Assembly (NCBI GenBank): GCA_000967895.1
Contig: FO203512.1
Coordinates: forward strand, 2,627,350-2,691,349
Origin: Oleispira antarctica RB-8
Lineage (GTDB): Bacteria > Pseudomonadota > Gammaproteobacteria > Pseudomonadales > Oceanobacteraceae
Direction of reading: 5' to 3'
DNA length: 64,000 bases
Below the pieces are notes generated by a model. That model worked only from the letters and a program-made list of their open reading frames with translations. It had not been told where the DNA came from and did no database searches. Shown in pieces: positions 19,971-30,586 of this stretch (positions are counted from its first letter, which is position 1; each line of letters opens with the position of its first letter). The translations under genes were made by a program, and so were the position numbers.

Positions 19971-20900
19971 TCAATAATACTCCATCTCTTGCGCCTTGTT
20001 ACTAACATGAGTACCCGCAGTACCGGCAACGATGCTTTCTAAATCCCCCAAAGCCCCAATAGCAGCAATTTTGCCTGTCGCCTCAGCAAACTGACAAGCT
20101 GCATTCACTTTTGGCCCCATAGAACCTGCAGGAAAGACATGCTTTGCTAAGGCCAGTGGGTTCACACGCTTAATTCTCTGCTGCTCGGGCGTATTCCAGT
20201 CAAGAAATACGGCTTGCACATCCGTCGCCATAATATATAAATCAGCCCCTAACTCTCGCGCCAATAATTCACTTGACAAATCTTTATCAATCACCGCCTC
20301 AATACCTTGAAGGTTATGATTTTCATCATACATTGTTGGAATACCACCACCGCCACTGGCAATCACGATGGTATTTTTTTCTAACAACCAGCGAATGGGA
20401 TTAATTTCAATAATGCGTTTAGGTAAAGGAGAAGGAACTACCCGACGCCACTTATTTCCGTCAGGCTTAATCGACCAATAATTATCTTGAGCCAATTTTT
20501 TAGCGTCGGCTTCTTCATAAACCGGACCAATAAATTTAGTAGGATTATTAAAAGCCGGGTCTTCCGGATCGACTTCCACCATGGTTAGCAAGGTTGCCAC
20601 GGGGCGTTCAGCAGGTACTAAATTGCCCACCTCTTGCTCGATCATATAACCAATCATACCCTCGGTTTCTGCTCCAAGCACATCCAGTGGATACAATTCA
20701 TCTGGTTTATAAGCATTACCTTGCAAGGCAAGTAAACCGACTTGAGGACCATTACCGTGAGTAATAATAAGCTCATTACCTATCGCAATTTTTGCTAACG
20801 CCTGCGCAGCGATTTTAATATTTTCACGCTGCGCTTGTGCCGTTAATGGCTCGCCCCGTTTAAGTAACGCGTTGCCACCTAAAGCGACTACTATTCGCAT
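19971..20900 (-). CDS. arcC: carbamate kinase
   Basis: Last enzyme of the arginine deiminase pathway: carbamoyl phosphate plus ADP gives ATP, CO2 and ammonia. The 309-residue amino-acid-kinase-fold protein has the N-terminal [18 protein letters not shown] and the IASGGGGIP nucleotide region typical of ArcC. It lies 10 bp after the OTCase gene and is the last of the arcA-OTCase-arcC set. Confidence 0.95.
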   Translation of the reverse strand: MRIVVALGGNALLKRGEPLTAQAQRENIKIAAQALAKIAIGNELIITHGNGPQVGLLALQGNAYKPDELYPLDVLGAETEGMIGYMIEQEVGNLVPAERPVATLLTMVEVDPEDPAFNNPTKFIGPVYEEADAKKLAQDNYWSIKPDGNKWRRVVPSPLPKRIIEINPIRWLLEKNTIVIASGGGGIPTMYDENHNLQGIEAVIDKDLSSELLARELGADLYIMATDVQAVFLDWNTPEQQRIKRVNPLALAKHVFPAGSMGPKVNAACQFAEATGKIAAIGALGDLESIVAGTAGTHVSNKAQEMEYY

Positions 20901-20910
20901 ACCTTGCTCC

Positions 20911-21912
20911 TTAGTTACCTAGTGTTGCCACTAACATGGCCTTAATAGTATGTAAGCGATTCTCTGCTTGCTCGAACTGAATACCCGCAACCGACTCAAA
21001 AACTTCATCGGATACTTCCATTTCAGCAAGACCAAACTTTTGAAAAATATCTTCACCCACAATCGTATCTCGATTATGAAAAGCCGGTAAACAATGCATA
21101 AATTTTGTCGTACTAATGCCTGTTGCTTGCATCAACTCACTATCAACACGATAAGGCGTTAACAACTTAATTCGTTCTTCCCAAACCGCATCTGGCTCAC
21201 CCATCGATACCCAAACATCGGTATGAATAAAGTCGCATCCCTTCACCGCTTCTTTTGGATCTTCGGTAATCGTCAGCTTACCGCCATACAGTTTTTCTAA
21301 TTCACGAGCAGGTTTCAAAAACTCCTCACTAGGCCATAGTGATTTAGGCGCGGCAATACGTACATCCATTCCCATTAAGCAGCCCGCAATCATTAGCGAA
21401 TGCCCCATGTTGGAATGCGCATCACCGACATAGGCGTAACTGATATCTGATAAAGGTTTTTTACTGTGCTCGCGCATTGTTAACAAATCTGCAAGCATTT
21501 GAGTTGGGTGAAATTCATCAGTCAAACCGTTATAAACAGGCACGCCTGCATATTGCGCAAGCTCTTCAACTACTTTCTGGCCAAAGCCTCGGTACTCAAT
21601 CGCATCAAACATACGGCCTAATACTCGCGCCGTATCTTTCATTGATTCTTTCTTACCTATTTGAGAACCGGATGGGCCTAAATAAGTAATTTGCGCGCCT
21701 TGATCAAAAGAAGCAACTTCGAAAGCACAAAGAGTACGAGTAGAAGACTTCTCAAAAATAAGACAGATATTTTTACCTTTTAAACTCTGTTGCTCCATTC
21801 CACTGTATTTGGCACGTTTAAGGTCACGAGATAAATCGAGTAAAAAATTAACATCACGCTGATTAAAATCTAATAATTTAAGAAAATTTCTATTACGTAA
21901 ATTAAATGACAT
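20911..21912 (-). CDS. arcB: ornithine carbamoyltransferase (catabolic, arc locus)
   Basis: In this setting it should run in the catabolic direction, splitting citrulline with phosphate to ornithine and carbamoyl phosphate. The 333-residue protein carries the carbamoyl-phosphate loop SSTRT, the FHPTQMLAD segment and the ornithine-binding [11 protein letters not shown]. Length and the region around [13 protein letters not shown] match the E. coli ArgF/ArgI and Pseudomonas ArcB group, and sequence alone cannot separate catabolic from biosynthetic forms. The assignment rests on its place between arcA and arcC. Confidence 0.9.
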   Translation of the reverse strand: MSFNLRNRNFLKLLDFNQRDVNFLLDLSRDLKRAKYSGMEQQSLKGKNICLIFEKSSTRTLCAFEVASFDQGAQITYLGPSGSQIGKKESMKDTARVLGRMFDAIEYRGFGQKVVEELAQYAGVPVYNGLTDEFHPTQMLADLLTMREHSKKPLSDISYAYVGDAHSNMGHSLMIAGCLMGMDVRIAAPKSLWPSEEFLKPARELEKLYGGKLTITEDPKEAVKGCDFIHTDVWVSMGEPDAVWEERIKLLTPYRVDSELMQATGISTTKFMHCLPAFHNRDTIVGEDIFQKFGLAEMEVSDEVFESVAGIQFEQAENRLHTIKAMLVATLGN

Positions 21913-21941
21913 CCTAAAATTCCTTCTATCGCTAAATACAA

Positions 21942-21965
21942 AACGGCCATTAAAATATGGCCGTT
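21942..21965 (-). terminator. intercistronic hairpin between arcA and arcB
   Basis: AACGGCCAT-TAAAAT-ATGGCCGTT is a 9-bp perfect stem in the gap between arcA and arcB. On the minus strand only TTTT follows, so it probably acts as a leaky terminator or an mRNA-stabilising hairpin that sets arcA expression above arcBC. Confidence 0.65.
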
Positions 21966-21994
21966 ATTTTAATAACAGAGCTGAATACTATGTA

Positions 21995-23236
21995 TTAATA
22001 CTCAACAGGATCACGCCAAACAGGGCACGTCATACAATGGCCGCCACCGCGTCCGCGCCCTAATTCCGCACCGCTAATAGTAATCACTTCCACTCCAGCC
22101 TTACGCAACAACGTATTGGTGTATGTATTACGATCGTAAGCGACAACAACACCGGGTTCCAAAGTGATGACGTTATTACCATCATCCCACTGTTCACGTT
22201 CTCTTTGATAACTGTCGCCACCGGTTTGCACAACGTGCAATTTTTTAATGCCTAAACACTCAGCGACAAGCTTGAACAAATGCTTATCTTCTTTACAGAA
22301 TTCAACATGCTCAATATTGTCACTAGGGCGTAAGCTATAACATTGAATTTGATCGCATACTTCAACAAAAGCCGTGGCGACATCGCGGTCAACATGACTA
22401 AACACCGTATCCAAATGCATCGCTGAGCGAGAGCGTGGCATCTGACACGCAATCACACGCGTCGCAGCACCTTCGGCAAATAATCTTTTAGCAATTTGTC
22501 CGACGGCTTGCGGCGAAGTACGCTCACCCATACCGATCAAAACGCAACCGTTACCCAGCGGCATCACGTCGCCGCCTTCAGCGGTTGCATGGCCATGATC
22601 TTCATCAGGATTGCCCCACCAAATTTTAAAATCGCCGTTATTAAAAGCGGGAGCAAACGCTGGGTGAAATTGATAAATAGCCGTAATTAATAAAGTTTCA
22701 GGGCGACGAGCAGGCCAGAACATAGGATTAACCGTCACACCGTTATAAATCCAGCTGCTGTTATCACGGGTAAATTGCGTATTTGGCAAAGGGGGAATGA
22801 CAAAGCCATCAGCGCCCAAATAATTTCCAAACATGCCATTGGCTTTAAAAGGCAAATCGTGCACGGATATGCCTCCGATCAAATAAATTGCCAACTGTTC
22901 TGCCGACATACCATCAAGCCAACTGCGCAGTTCATGTAACATGCCCACGCCGACTTCATTTTCGCTAATACGACGATCAAGCACCCAAGCCCTTGCCTTC
23001 TCATCTTGTATTGTTTCTTCTAACAATTCACAAAACTCAAGCACCTCAATACCACGATTTTCCATTTTCATACGGAAGTCCATATGATCGGTACGTGCCT
23101 GCTGTACCCATAAAACATCGTCGTATAATAATTCTTCTGCATTTCCGGGTGTAAGACGAGAGTGTGCGAGTCCCGGCTGACAGACAATGACTTTACGCAG
23201 TTTTCCAATTTCGGAATGAACGCCAAACTCAATCAT
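21995..23236 (-). CDS. arcA: arginine deiminase
   Basis: Hydrolyses arginine to citrulline and ammonia, the first step of the pathway that yields ATP from arginine. The 413-residue protein has the guanidine-group-modifying fold, with [10 protein letters not shown], the [11 protein letters not shown] segment, [10 protein letters not shown] and the nucleophilic Cys in [10 protein letters not shown] near the C-terminus. AAAGGAC lies 8 nt before the ATG. It is preceded by the carrier gene and followed by arcB and arcC on the same strand. No Anr/FNR palindrome (TTGAT-N4-ATCAA) was found in the 99-bp gap in front. Confidence 0.96.
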   Translation of the reverse strand: MIEFGVHSEIGKLRKVIVCQPGLAHSRLTPGNAEELLYDDVLWVQQARTDHMDFRMKMENRGIEVLEFCELLEETIQDEKARAWVLDRRISENEVGVGMLHELRSWLDGMSAEQLAIYLIGGISVHDLPFKANGMFGNYLGADGFVIPPLPNTQFTRDNSSWIYNGVTVNPMFWPARRPETLLITAIYQFHPAFAPAFNNGDFKIWWGNPDEDHGHATAEGGDVMPLGNGCVLIGMGERTSPQAVGQIAKRLFAEGAATRVIACQMPRSRSAMHLDTVFSHVDRDVATAFVEVCDQIQCYSLRPSDNIEHVEFCKEDKHLFKLVAECLGIKKLHVVQTGGDSYQREREQWDDGNNVITLEPGVVVAYDRNTYTNTLLRKAGVEVITISGAELGRGRGGGHCMTCPVWRDPVEY

Positions 23237-23335
23237 TTTTTTGTCCTTTAAAAATCGTGTAAAAAATAACCACCTTCTTCTTCAAAAAATCAGTCTCGAA
23301 CAAGGTGATAACAAGAGCGTAGAAAACAAGAGTAT

Positions 23336-24742
23336 TTAGGCGACCAAAGCCATAATACTAAGAGACCCCATAATGATGAGGGTAAGAATTAATAGGAGTG
23401 GCCAAATAAAACGCAACCATCTTTCATAAGGCACTTTACCAATAGCCAAGGCCCCCATAACCACGGCAAACGTTGGATTAAATAAATTTACTAAACCGTT
23501 AGCCGATTGAAAAGCCGTCACCACAAGCTCTCGACCCACGCCTGCAAAATCTGCTAATGGCGCCATAATCGGCATAGTTAATACGGCCAAGCCAGAAGAG
23601 GAAGGAACAAAAAACGACATAAGTACTTCAAGGCCAAACATCACATTAATAAAAACAACGTCAGACAAACCACTCAATGTTTCTTCACCAAAGTGCAAAA
23701 TAGTATCGGTCATATTACCCGCATCCATAACCACAACGATGCCTCGAGCAATACCAATAATAATCGCAACGCCTAATAAATCACGGGCACCATTTATAAA
23801 AACGTCGGTAAAAACTTTCTCACCCATACGGGTAATAACACCAATTAAAATAGCAGAGAAAATAAACAGCCCGCCCATCTTCGCCATCCACCAGCCTTGG
23901 CTTGAAACACCCCAAATCATCACTGCAAACGTTAAAGCAAAAATAACCAATACCAATTTCTGAGACAGTGACAGAAGATGCTCATCATCCGCATTGGGTT
24001 CTTGACGAAACTGCGTTTCAATTTCAACTCGATGATCAGCCACAATCGATAACGTCGGATCTTTTTTAACTTTAGCCGCGTAGCGCATCACATAAACAAC
24101 ACAAGCCAACCAACCTGCAATCAAGATGAAAAATCTTAACCCGATGCCTTGTGTGAAAGGAATATCCGCCGCATTGGCCGCAATAACCGTCGCAAAAGGA
24201 TTAATCGTCGACCCCAAACAACCAATCCCTGCTCCCAAAAGAATAATGGCAACCGCCACCACAGAGTCATACCCCGCAGCGATCATCACGGGAATCAGTA
24301 GCGCATAAAAAGCCAACGACTCTTCGGCCATACCATAGGTACTGCCCCCCGCGGCAAACAACGCCATAAGAATAGGAATCATCCATTGCTCATGACCTTT
24401 CAGATCAACCATAGCCCGTGAAATACCGGTATCAATCGCCCCTGTTTTAGTCACGACACCTAAAAAACCACCAATAATTAATACAAATAAAGCCACATCA
24501 ATCGCAGCGGCTTGATAAGTATCAGGATCATAAAACCCTGCAATAGGCGCCAGAAAAATATCCACAATACCTTGCGGGTTTGCATCCACTTGCTGATAAG
24601 TACCCGGTACAGGCACTTCCTTGCCTAACGCCACATTTTCAATACGCTCGTATTTTCCTGCCGGAACAACCCAAGTGCCAGCGGCAACCAAAGCGATCAA
24701 CAAAAAGAGAATCGTATAAGCGGAGGGGAATTTCACTTTCAT
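23336..24742 (-). CDS. YfcC-family carrier, probable arginine/ornithine antiporter
   Basis: A 468-residue inner membrane carrier with about 11-12 hydrophobic segments. It belongs to the YfcC / C4-dicarboxylate anaerobic carrier family (N-terminal helix, then WVVPAGKYERI, and the GGSTYGMAEE motif). The frame is open 46 codons further upstream but overlaps the regulator gene; the ATG at 24742 has AAAGGCG in front and gives the family N-terminus. Its position directly before arcA suggests arginine-for-ornithine exchange in place of the usual ArcD. That role is inferred from context; the family has no well-settled substrate. Confidence 0.85.
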   Translation of the reverse strand: MKVKFPSAYTILFLLIALVAAGTWVVPAGKYERIENVALGKEVPVPGTYQQVDANPQGIVDIFLAPIAGFYDPDTYQAAAIDVALFVLIIGGFLGVVTKTGAIDTGISRAMVDLKGHEQWMIPILMALFAAGGSTYGMAEESLAFYALLIPVMIAAGYDSVVAVAIILLGAGIGCLGSTINPFATVIAANAADIPFTQGIGLRFFILIAGWLACVVYVMRYAAKVKKDPTLSIVADHRVEIETQFRQEPNADDEHLLSLSQKLVLVIFALTFAVMIWGVSSQGWWMAKMGGLFIFSAILIGVITRMGEKVFTDVFINGARDLLGVAIIIGIARGIVVVMDAGNMTDTILHFGEETLSGLSDVVFINVMFGLEVLMSFFVPSSSGLAVLTMPIMAPLADFAGVGRELVVTAFQSANGLVNLFNPTFAVVMGALAIGKVPYERWLRFIWPLLLILTLIIMGSLSIMALVA

Positions 24743-24791
24743 GGCTAACGCCTTTTTAAATTTGAGAAAACTAAAGTATGCAGCACTGTAT

Positions 24792-25547
24792 TTATCGCAC
24801 CAGTTGAAGTGATCCAATGGCAACAAAAACATCAGGCAATAATCGATCTGTTTCTTTTTTGACGACGCGATAACATTCACAACTCAAGGTTTCGAGCTGT
24901 GCCCTGTCTAGAACAGTAATATGGCCGCGATAATAATCAATCACCTCTAGTTTTTGTAATTTTCTAGCAGCTTCTGTCACACCTTCACGGCGTACACCCA
25001 ACATGTTTGCAATCAACTCTTGGGTCATTACCAGATGATTATCAGGTAAACGATCCAACGAAAATAATAACCAACGGCATAATTGCTGATCAATCGAATG
25101 ATGACGATTACACACAACGCCTTGCGCCATTTGAGTCATTAATGATTGCGTATAACGCAACATCAACTCCAACAATTCTCCATGTTGATTAAACTCTGCC
25201 GTTAATACGGTTCCTTTTAAACGGTACGCATAACCCGCACTTTGCACGACCGCGCGACTGGAAGTACTTTCACCGCCCATGAACAAAGCGAAGCCAACAA
25301 GACCTTCATTGCCCACCATCGAAACTTCCGTCGAAGCACCGTTTTCAGTAACATGCAGCAAAGCGACAATCGCATCGACAGGGAAGTACACATAAGCCAA
25401 TTTATCACCCGCGTCATAAAGCACCTGTGCAGAGGGTAATGTCACCAGCTCGATAAAAGGAAACAATCGGGCTTGCACATCTTTTGGTAAAACCGCTAAC
25501 AAATAATTCTGTAACGGTGAAGGGCTCGTGTTAATTATCTCAAGCAT
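24792..25547 (-). CDS. Crp/Fnr-family transcription regulator
   Basis: A 251-residue regulator with a cyclic-nucleotide-binding-like sensor domain (residues about 25-145: VYFPVDAIVALL and GNEGLVGFALF) and a C-terminal winged helix (QELIANMLGVRREGVTEAARKL). The N-terminal cysteine cluster that holds the iron-sulfur centre in FNR and Anr is absent, so it is not a direct oxygen sensor of that type. Its place 50 bp in front of the carrier and arc genes on the same strand suggests that it controls the arginine deiminase locus. Effector unknown. Confidence 0.85.
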   Translation of the reverse strand: MLEIINTSPSPLQNYLLAVLPKDVQARLFPFIELVTLPSAQVLYDAGDKLAYVYFPVDAIVALLHVTENGASTEVSMVGNEGLVGFALFMGGESTSSRAVVQSAGYAYRLKGTVLTAEFNQHGELLELMLRYTQSLMTQMAQGVVCNRHHSIDQQLCRWLLFSLDRLPDNHLVMTQELIANMLGVRREGVTEAARKLQKLEVIDYYRGHITVLDRAQLETLSCECYRVVKKETDRLLPDVFVAIGSLQLVR

Positions 25548-25656
25548 AATGTTAAAGACTCTTAAAGATAAATGTCATCATAGATGAACATATGAGTAAC
25601 CCGATAGCATAAGCCAACTATTCGATGAGTTTATTGATATAGGACATATTATTTTG

Positions 25657-26571
25657 CTAATTCAACGTATTAAAGCCAGAAAGAACATCAAACAGCTCTT
25701 CGTCAATACTGCTTTGGCGCAATCTATGAAAGGTCCGGTTTAAATCTTCTTGTAACTCATCTATATTTTTTTCGGCTCGTTGCATCGCCGCTAAACGGCT
25801 GGCATTTTCACTGGCCAATGATTCTGCACAGGCTCTGAAAAGGCTAACAAAAAGATATTCACGCACGAACGCTCGTAATGTTTGATCGGGCCCAAGCACC
25901 GACCCTGACATGACTTCAGGCAGGTTATTGGTGGGCCAGTCGATGCCTGCAAGATCACTCTGCCAAGTGGCATCTAAGGGTAACAACTGCTGAATAATCG
26001 GTCGGTAAATAGAACCTGACTCGGGTCGATGATAAAAAATATACACCTTATCAATCGCTCCTCGCTCCCGCTGCGCCTCCATCTCAGTCAAAATATTAGC
26101 CACTAGCGCACTAATGGTATTAATAGACCCCGGTAACGCAAAATTTTCTCCTGTCTTCAACTTTGTATCTAACAAGCGAGACTGTATTCGTTCACCCACC
26201 GACCATACAATTTTATCACCTGGCAGCTTCGCTAATGACCCAACAACAAACTCGACCATGGCTTCATTAAACTGCCCCACTAATCCTTGGTCAGAACCAA
26301 ATACAATAACGCCGATCGCCGGAGTATTTTTTTTTGATCTATTAATAACGATTTGAGGCTTTTCAACTTGTTGTTCAAATTTTTGATCACGGCTCGATAA
26401 GCAGGCCACCAGCCCAAGTTGCACCGTCTGATAATAATCATCCAGCGAATGTACGGCTTTTTCATATTGTCCAATACTCGACGACGCAATAGTTTTCATG
26501 CTGCGCACGACAGACTCTAAGTCTTGCGCACTGGCAATTTTGTGACGCAAGCTGGCAATACTGTCTCTCAT
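25657..26571 (-). CDS. atpG: N-ATPase gamma subunit
   Basis: Central rotor shaft of the F1 part. 304 residues, with the N-terminal coiled-coil helix ([20 protein letters not shown]) and the C-terminal helix ([19 protein letters not shown]), which together form the shaft. It is divergent from ordinary AtpG, as expected for the N-type branch. It overlaps atpA by 4 bp (ATGA), so translation is coupled, and is the last gene of the operon, the usual place in atpDCQRBEFAG. Confidence 0.93.
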   Translation of the reverse strand: MRDSIASLRHKIASAQDLESVVRSMKTIASSSIGQYEKAVHSLDDYYQTVQLGLVACLSSRDQKFEQQVEKPQIVINRSKKNTPAIGVIVFGSDQGLVGQFNEAMVEFVVGSLAKLPGDKIVWSVGERIQSRLLDTKLKTGENFALPGSINTISALVANILTEMEAQRERGAIDKVYIFYHRPESGSIYRPIIQQLLPLDATWQSDLAGIDWPTNNLPEVMSGSVLGPDQTLRAFVREYLFVSLFRACAESLASENASRLAAMQRAEKNIDELQEDLNRTFHRLRQSSIDEELFDVLSGFNTLN

Positions 26572-28145
26572 GAGAAGTTACCCGGATTCTTTTTTTCTAA
26601 GTTGTTTTTTTCCAAGTCACTATTTTCTCCCTCAGCACCCGCCAAAAATTCTGTTAGAGCTTGCTGCGCAAGTTTCAAGATGGTGGCTTTATCTTCTTCA
26701 TTTAATTTTTTCGCACTTTCCAGCCTCTCAATCAATTCGTCTGAAATATCAACAGCCGCATCACGTACAGCTTTTTCCGCCGCAGGCATCTGTACTAAAG
26801 CAATATCATCAAACAAATCAGCGGTTAACGCGACCAAAACAGTAATCTGCGCCGCCATCGATACTGGGGCAAACTCAGGCTGCATTAAGCACGCTCGAAT
26901 TCGTTTACCATGCTCAATAATTTTTAAGGTATCGTCATCTAAGCGCGCACCAAAACGAGCAAAGGTTTCTAATTCTTCAAACTGGGCATAGGACAATTTT
27001 AAATCCACCGTCACACCACGATAAGCGGCTCGTTGCGCCTTACCACCCACTCGCGACACCGATTTACCCACATCAACTGCAGGCAAAATGCCCAACTCAA
27101 ACAATGCTGGCGACAGGTAAATTTGGCCATCGGTAATGGAAATAAGATTGGTCGGAATGTAAGCCGAGATATCTTGCGCTTCAGTTTCAATAATCGGTAA
27201 CGACGTTAAAGACCCGCCTCCTAACTCAGCGCTTAAATGCGTCGAGCGCTCTAAAAGTCGCGAGTGAATATAAAAAATATCACCGGGAAACGCCTCACGA
27301 CCAGGAGGGCGTCGCAATAATAATGAGAGTTCACGATAAGCACGGGCATGATGGGTCAAATCGTCATAAACAATTAATACATCACGCCCTTTTTCCATAA
27401 AATACTCTGCAATACTGGTCGCCGCATAAGGTGCAAGGTAGGCAAGACCTGGAGGATCATTACCCTCGGTCACCACCACTATGGTGTATTCCAACGCACC
27501 TTGTTCTCGTAAGGTCGCAATCACTTTAGCAACACCTGAAGCACGCTGACCAATGGCGCAATACACACACAAAACATTTTTGCCGCGCTGATTTAATATA
27601 GTATCAAGCGCAATCGCGGTCTTGCCCGTTTGACGATCGCCAAGAATTAACTCTCGTTGCCCACGACCAACGGGGATCAAGGCATCAATCACCTTAATGC
27701 CCGTTTGCAAGGGCACACTGACCGCAGATCGATCCATAATCGCAGGAGATGGTCGCTCGACTGGCAAGCGCTCAGTCGTCACTAGCTTACCTTCACCATC
27801 GAGCGGCTCACCAAGCGGATTGATAATACGTCCGATCAAGCTGTCACCCACAGGAACATCCACCACATGGCCAAGACGTTCAACTTCGTCGCCTGCCTGC
27901 AAGTGCCAATAATCGCCTAGCAGCACCGCGCCGATTTCATGTTCATCTACGTTGAAAGCAATGCCATAAATATTACCCGGAAACTTAAGCAGCTCTTCGA
28001 AACCGACGCCTGGCAAGCCTGATACTTTCGCAATGCCCGTGGCGATGCTGACAATAACGCCGACCTCGCGCGGTTTTAATTCCGCCACAAACGAGTGCCG
28101 AGCCTGTTCAAAATCTGAAAATAACGTCTCGAACATGGCCTTCAT
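26568..28145 (-). CDS. atpA: N-ATPase alpha subunit
   Basis: Non-catalytic nucleotide-binding subunit of the F1 hexamer. The 525-residue protein has the P-loop GDRQTGKTA, the following DTILNQ segment and the alpha-type arginine-finger region SITDGQIYL. The N-terminus ([20 protein letters not shown]) and the C-terminal tail (ending in Asn/Glu-rich low-complexity sequence) differ from standard AtpA, consistent with the N-type. Its ATG overlaps the atpF stop (ATGA), and it overlaps atpG in the same way. Confidence 0.95.
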   Translation of the reverse strand: MKAMFETLFSDFEQARHSFVAELKPREVGVIVSIATGIAKVSGLPGVGFEELLKFPGNIYGIAFNVDEHEIGAVLLGDYWHLQAGDEVERLGHVVDVPVGDSLIGRIINPLGEPLDGEGKLVTTERLPVERPSPAIMDRSAVSVPLQTGIKVIDALIPVGRGQRELILGDRQTGKTAIALDTILNQRGKNVLCVYCAIGQRASGVAKVIATLREQGALEYTIVVVTEGNDPPGLAYLAPYAATSIAEYFMEKGRDVLIVYDDLTHHARAYRELSLLLRRPPGREAFPGDIFYIHSRLLERSTHLSAELGGGSLTSLPIIETEAQDISAYIPTNLISITDGQIYLSPALFELGILPAVDVGKSVSRVGGKAQRAAYRGVTVDLKLSYAQFEELETFARFGARLDDDTLKIIEHGKRIRACLMQPEFAPVSMAAQITVLVALTADLFDDIALVQMPAAEKAVRDAAVDISDELIERLESAKKLNEEDKATILKLAQQALTEFLAGAEGENSDLEKNNLEKKNPGNFS

Positions 28146-28954
28146 AACTCATGCTCTTTGTTGTTAGCTTGCAGCGCTTCTTTAGATGGCGGCATTTGTT
28201 TCGATTGAATAAGGTGATCAACCCGCTTATTCAGCGAAGTAAGATAATCCGCAATACTCCAAGCAATTTTTTGGCCGTTAGCATTAATTTCAATGCCACT
28301 GATCACATCCGCGTCGGTCGCAAACTGAACCTCAACAGAGCGACCTAATAAATCATGCAGGGCTGTTTTAATCAGCGTATTCTGCTCTGCAGGAAGATCA
28401 AACGCAGTATGAACGATTAAAGGCTTATCTGAATCGTTAAAAGCCAAGTGCAAACTCGATTTTTCTTCATCACTTAATTCGCCTAAGCGCTTCAAAAAAA
28501 CATTAGCCATACTTGTTTCTAAACGACTTCCCGCAAGATCGGTGAGCGCCTTACGAGCAATCGCAAACACTTCGCCGGTTACTTGTTGGTTAAGCGTTTC
28601 TTGCAAGCTGGTTTGTTCATTTTTCAATGCCTGCTCTAACGTGCTGCGCAATGCATCTGCTTCTTGTCGCACGGCATTAAGTAAACGTTCTTTTTCAGTT
28701 TTCGCTTCGTCTATTACTTTATCCATAGTCGCAGCACGGTGCTTTTCAAACTCGGCATTCTTTTGCTGAAATTCTTCACGCTGCTGCTCGGCTTCTGCTC
28801 TCTTACTATCGGCATCCGCAAGCTCATCGGCAATGCGTTTTTCACGCTCGTCAATGGCATTCAAAATAGGACGGTACAAAAAACGCTTAAGCAACCACAC
28901 CAACACAAGAAAGTTGATGACTTGCGCAATGACGGTAAACCAATCAATTAACAT
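28142..28954 (-). CDS. atpF: N-ATPase b subunit fused to a delta-like domain
   Basis: Peripheral stalk. The 270-residue protein is about 110 longer than a usual b subunit. Residues 5-25 form the membrane anchor ([18 protein letters not shown]), residues about 35-130 are a charged coiled coil, and residues about 185-250 resemble the C-terminal domain of the delta/OSCP subunit ([19 protein letters not shown], then LGRSVEV and [13 protein letters not shown]). No separate delta gene exists in the operon, so this fusion probably supplies delta's role of linking the stalk to F1. It overlaps atpA by 4 bp and starts 4 bp after atpE ends. Confidence 0.92.
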   Translation of the reverse strand: MLIDWFTVIAQVINFLVLVWLLKRFLYRPILNAIDEREKRIADELADADSKRAEAEQQREEFQQKNAEFEKHRAATMDKVIDEAKTEKERLLNAVRQEADALRSTLEQALKNEQTSLQETLNQQVTGEVFAIARKALTDLAGSRLETSMANVFLKRLGELSDEEKSSLHLAFNDSDKPLIVHTAFDLPAEQNTLIKTALHDLLGRSVEVQFATDADVISGIEINANGQKIAWSIADYLTSLNKRVDHLIQSKQMPPSKEALQANNKEHEL

Positions 28955-28957
28955 AAC

Positions 28958-29239
28958 TTACTGACCTGCCGCTTGAGCAATACCGTAGTTCCAAAAAGGA
29001 TTAGCAAACAGCAAAATCATCGACACAACAAAACAATAAATAGCCGTGGATTCAATCATTGCTAAACCCACAAATAAAGTCCGCGTAATCGTCGCCGATG
29101 CATCAGGCTGTTGAGCTAATGACGACAACGCCGTAGCCACTGCTTTCCCCTCGCCCAATGAAGGGCCAATAACACCGATCGCAATTGTCAGCCCTGCTGT
29201 AATAATCGATACCACTGCAATAATTGTCATACTGTCCAT
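28958..29239 (-). CDS. atpE: N-ATPase c subunit (sodium-binding type)
   Basis: Proteolipid of the rotor ring, about 93 residues and two membrane helices. GGAG seven bases upstream selects the ATG at 29239 (MDSMTIIAVV) over the longer open frame. Helix 1 carries GPSLGEG and helix 2 carries MIESTAIY. The ion-binding Glu in the second helix is followed by Ser-Thr, and a polar acidic Glu sits in helix 1. This is the residue set found in sodium-coupled c subunits rather than proton-coupled ones. Ion choice is inferred from these residues. Confidence 0.93.
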   Translation of the reverse strand: MDSMTIIAVVSIITAGLTIAIGVIGPSLGEGKAVATALSSLAQQPDASATITRTLFVGLAMIESTAIYCFVVSMILLFANPFWNYGIAQAAGQ

Positions 29240-29264
29240 AGAAACTCCATAAATATTCATAAGG

Positions 29265-29942
29265 TTAAGTCGCCGTTTGTTGAGTACGTGTGGCCGCCGC
29301 GATGTACACAGTTGCCAAAACGAAAAATATGTAAGCCTGTACAATGCCGGTCAGTAAACCGAGCAAGGTCATCACAATAGGAAACAAGAAAGGCGCAATG
29401 GTAAGCAAGATCGCGATGATCATTGCACCACTCATCATGTTGCCAAACAGACGTACCGCCAGCGCTAAGGTACGAGATACCTCACTGATAATATTAAACG
29501 GCAGCATGATAATGGTCGGTTTGGTATAAGAAGAAAGATAACCGCCAATACCTTTCTCCTGAATACCAAATAACGGCACCGCGACTAATACACACAAGGC
29601 TAATGCCGCAGTGGTAGAAAGCGAGCCCGTGGGTGGTTCAAAGCCTGGAATCGTCGTGCCCAAAGCAGACAGAACAATAAATAAAAACAACGAACCTAAA
29701 AAACCAAGATAACGCTGAGGCTGGCTCAACCCCACTTCTTCGATTTGTTTATTAATGGTAATCACCACCACTTCCAACAAGTTTTGCCAGCGAGATCGTT
29801 TTAAATTGATAGACAGTTTGCGGGTAATCAAAATAGACCCCAGCACCAGCACCGACATCACCAGCCAAGTAAACACAATGGTAGCATTGAGTTTTAGAAA
29901 ACCCATTTGCCAATAAATAATTTGATCAGGGCTAAGATGCAT
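29265..29942 (-). CDS. atpB: N-ATPase a subunit
   Basis: Membrane stator that forms the ion half-channels beside the c ring. 225 residues with five to six hydrophobic segments. The essential stator arginine is in LALAVRLFGNMM, the conserved a-subunit motif of helix 4, and the last helix has AYIFFVLATVYIAAA. It overlaps atpR by 11 bp and is followed 25 bp later by atpE. Confidence 0.94.
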   Translation of the reverse strand: MHLSPDQIIYWQMGFLKLNATIVFTWLVMSVLVLGSILITRKLSINLKRSRWQNLLEVVVITINKQIEEVGLSQPQRYLGFLGSLFLFIVLSALGTTIPGFEPPTGSLSTTAALALCVLVAVPLFGIQEKGIGGYLSSYTKPTIIMLPFNIISEVSRTLALAVRLFGNMMSGAMIIAILLTIAPFLFPIVMTLLGLLTGIVQAYIFFVLATVYIAAATRTQQTAT

Positions 29943-30279
29943 CAGAATTTTTCTCTAATAAATGCGATGTATCAAACGTCATATTTGAAACATACCGCGT
30001 GGCAAAAAATCGCACGAGCATAAATCCGATTAAGCCCAACAATAATTGCTGCCAATCATTTCCCAACAGAATATAAAATCCCAGCACCACTACGGCTGTT
30101 CGAAACAACAAACTCAGCAAGAATACAGGCGCCACATTTTTACTTGAATTAAGCTGTCGCACCGTCCACCAAAGCCCCATAAAATAAAAAGCTCCTAGTA
30201 AAACCCCTATAAACAAAGCCAGCACACTGCCACTCCAACTGCTAACCAATAAGCCATCGTTCAAATTATTCAACATCAT
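29932..30279 (-). CDS. atpR: N-ATPase accessory membrane protein AtpR
   Basis: A small protein of about 115 residues with three hydrophobic segments, of the kind found only in N-type ATPase operons. AtpR is thought to help in assembly of the c ring or in divalent cation handling; its precise function is not settled. The open frame extends upstream through atpQ, but GAGG six bases before the ATG at 30279 supports the short start, which overlaps the atpQ end by 14 bp. Contains FFATRY near the C-terminus. Confidence 0.88.
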   Translation of the reverse strand: MMLNNLNDGLLVSSWSGSVLALFIGVLLGAFYFMGLWWTVRQLNSSKNVAPVFLLSLLFRTAVVVLGFYILLGNDWQQLLLGLIGFMLVRFFATRYVSNMTFDTSHLLEKNSDAS

Positions 30280-30586
30280 CACCATCCTCATTTTGATGAA
30301 TATCTTTGTCTTCTTTTTCGACCCAATGCCAAGCACTAAAACATCCAAGACAAAGACCCGCGACCAATAATGCCAGTGTCCACGAGCGTCCACCGGGATA
30401 AAGATCATCCAACCAAACACCCAGCGCAGCCCCCATCAAAGTAGGCACCACAACAGACCAGCCAATCAGCCCCATCATTCCTAAACCAAACCAAACTGTT
30501 TTATTAACATGACGTTGCGCTTTGAGTTTACGTTGCGCCATGTCACCAACGTGCTGACTGTATTTACTGGTAGGCTTTTTATTCAT
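30266..30586 (-). CDS. atpQ: N-ATPase AtpI-like protein AtpQ
   Basis: 106 residues: a basic N-terminal third (KLKAQRHVNKTVWFG), two membrane helices separated by a short GVWLDDLYPGGRSWTL loop, and an acidic tail. The second-helix pattern resembles AtpI, the c-ring assembly helper of ordinary ATP synthases. It overlaps atpC by 4 bp at its start and atpR at its end. Confidence 0.88.
   Translation of the reverse strand: MNKKPTSKYSQHVGDMAQRKLKAQRHVNKTVWFGLGMMGLIGWSVVVPTLMGAALGVWLDDLYPGGRSWTLALLVAGLCLGCFSAWHWVEKEDKDIHQNEDGDDVE

Noticed and set aside
24804-24817. FNR-like palindrome TTGAAGTGATCCAA before the arc carrier
   Set aside because: It matches only about seven of ten consensus bases and lies within the 3' coding end of the regulator gene.
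26524-26991. Long plus-strand ORF across atpG/atpA
   Set aside because: Serine/alanine-rich shadow of the atpA frame on the opposite strand.
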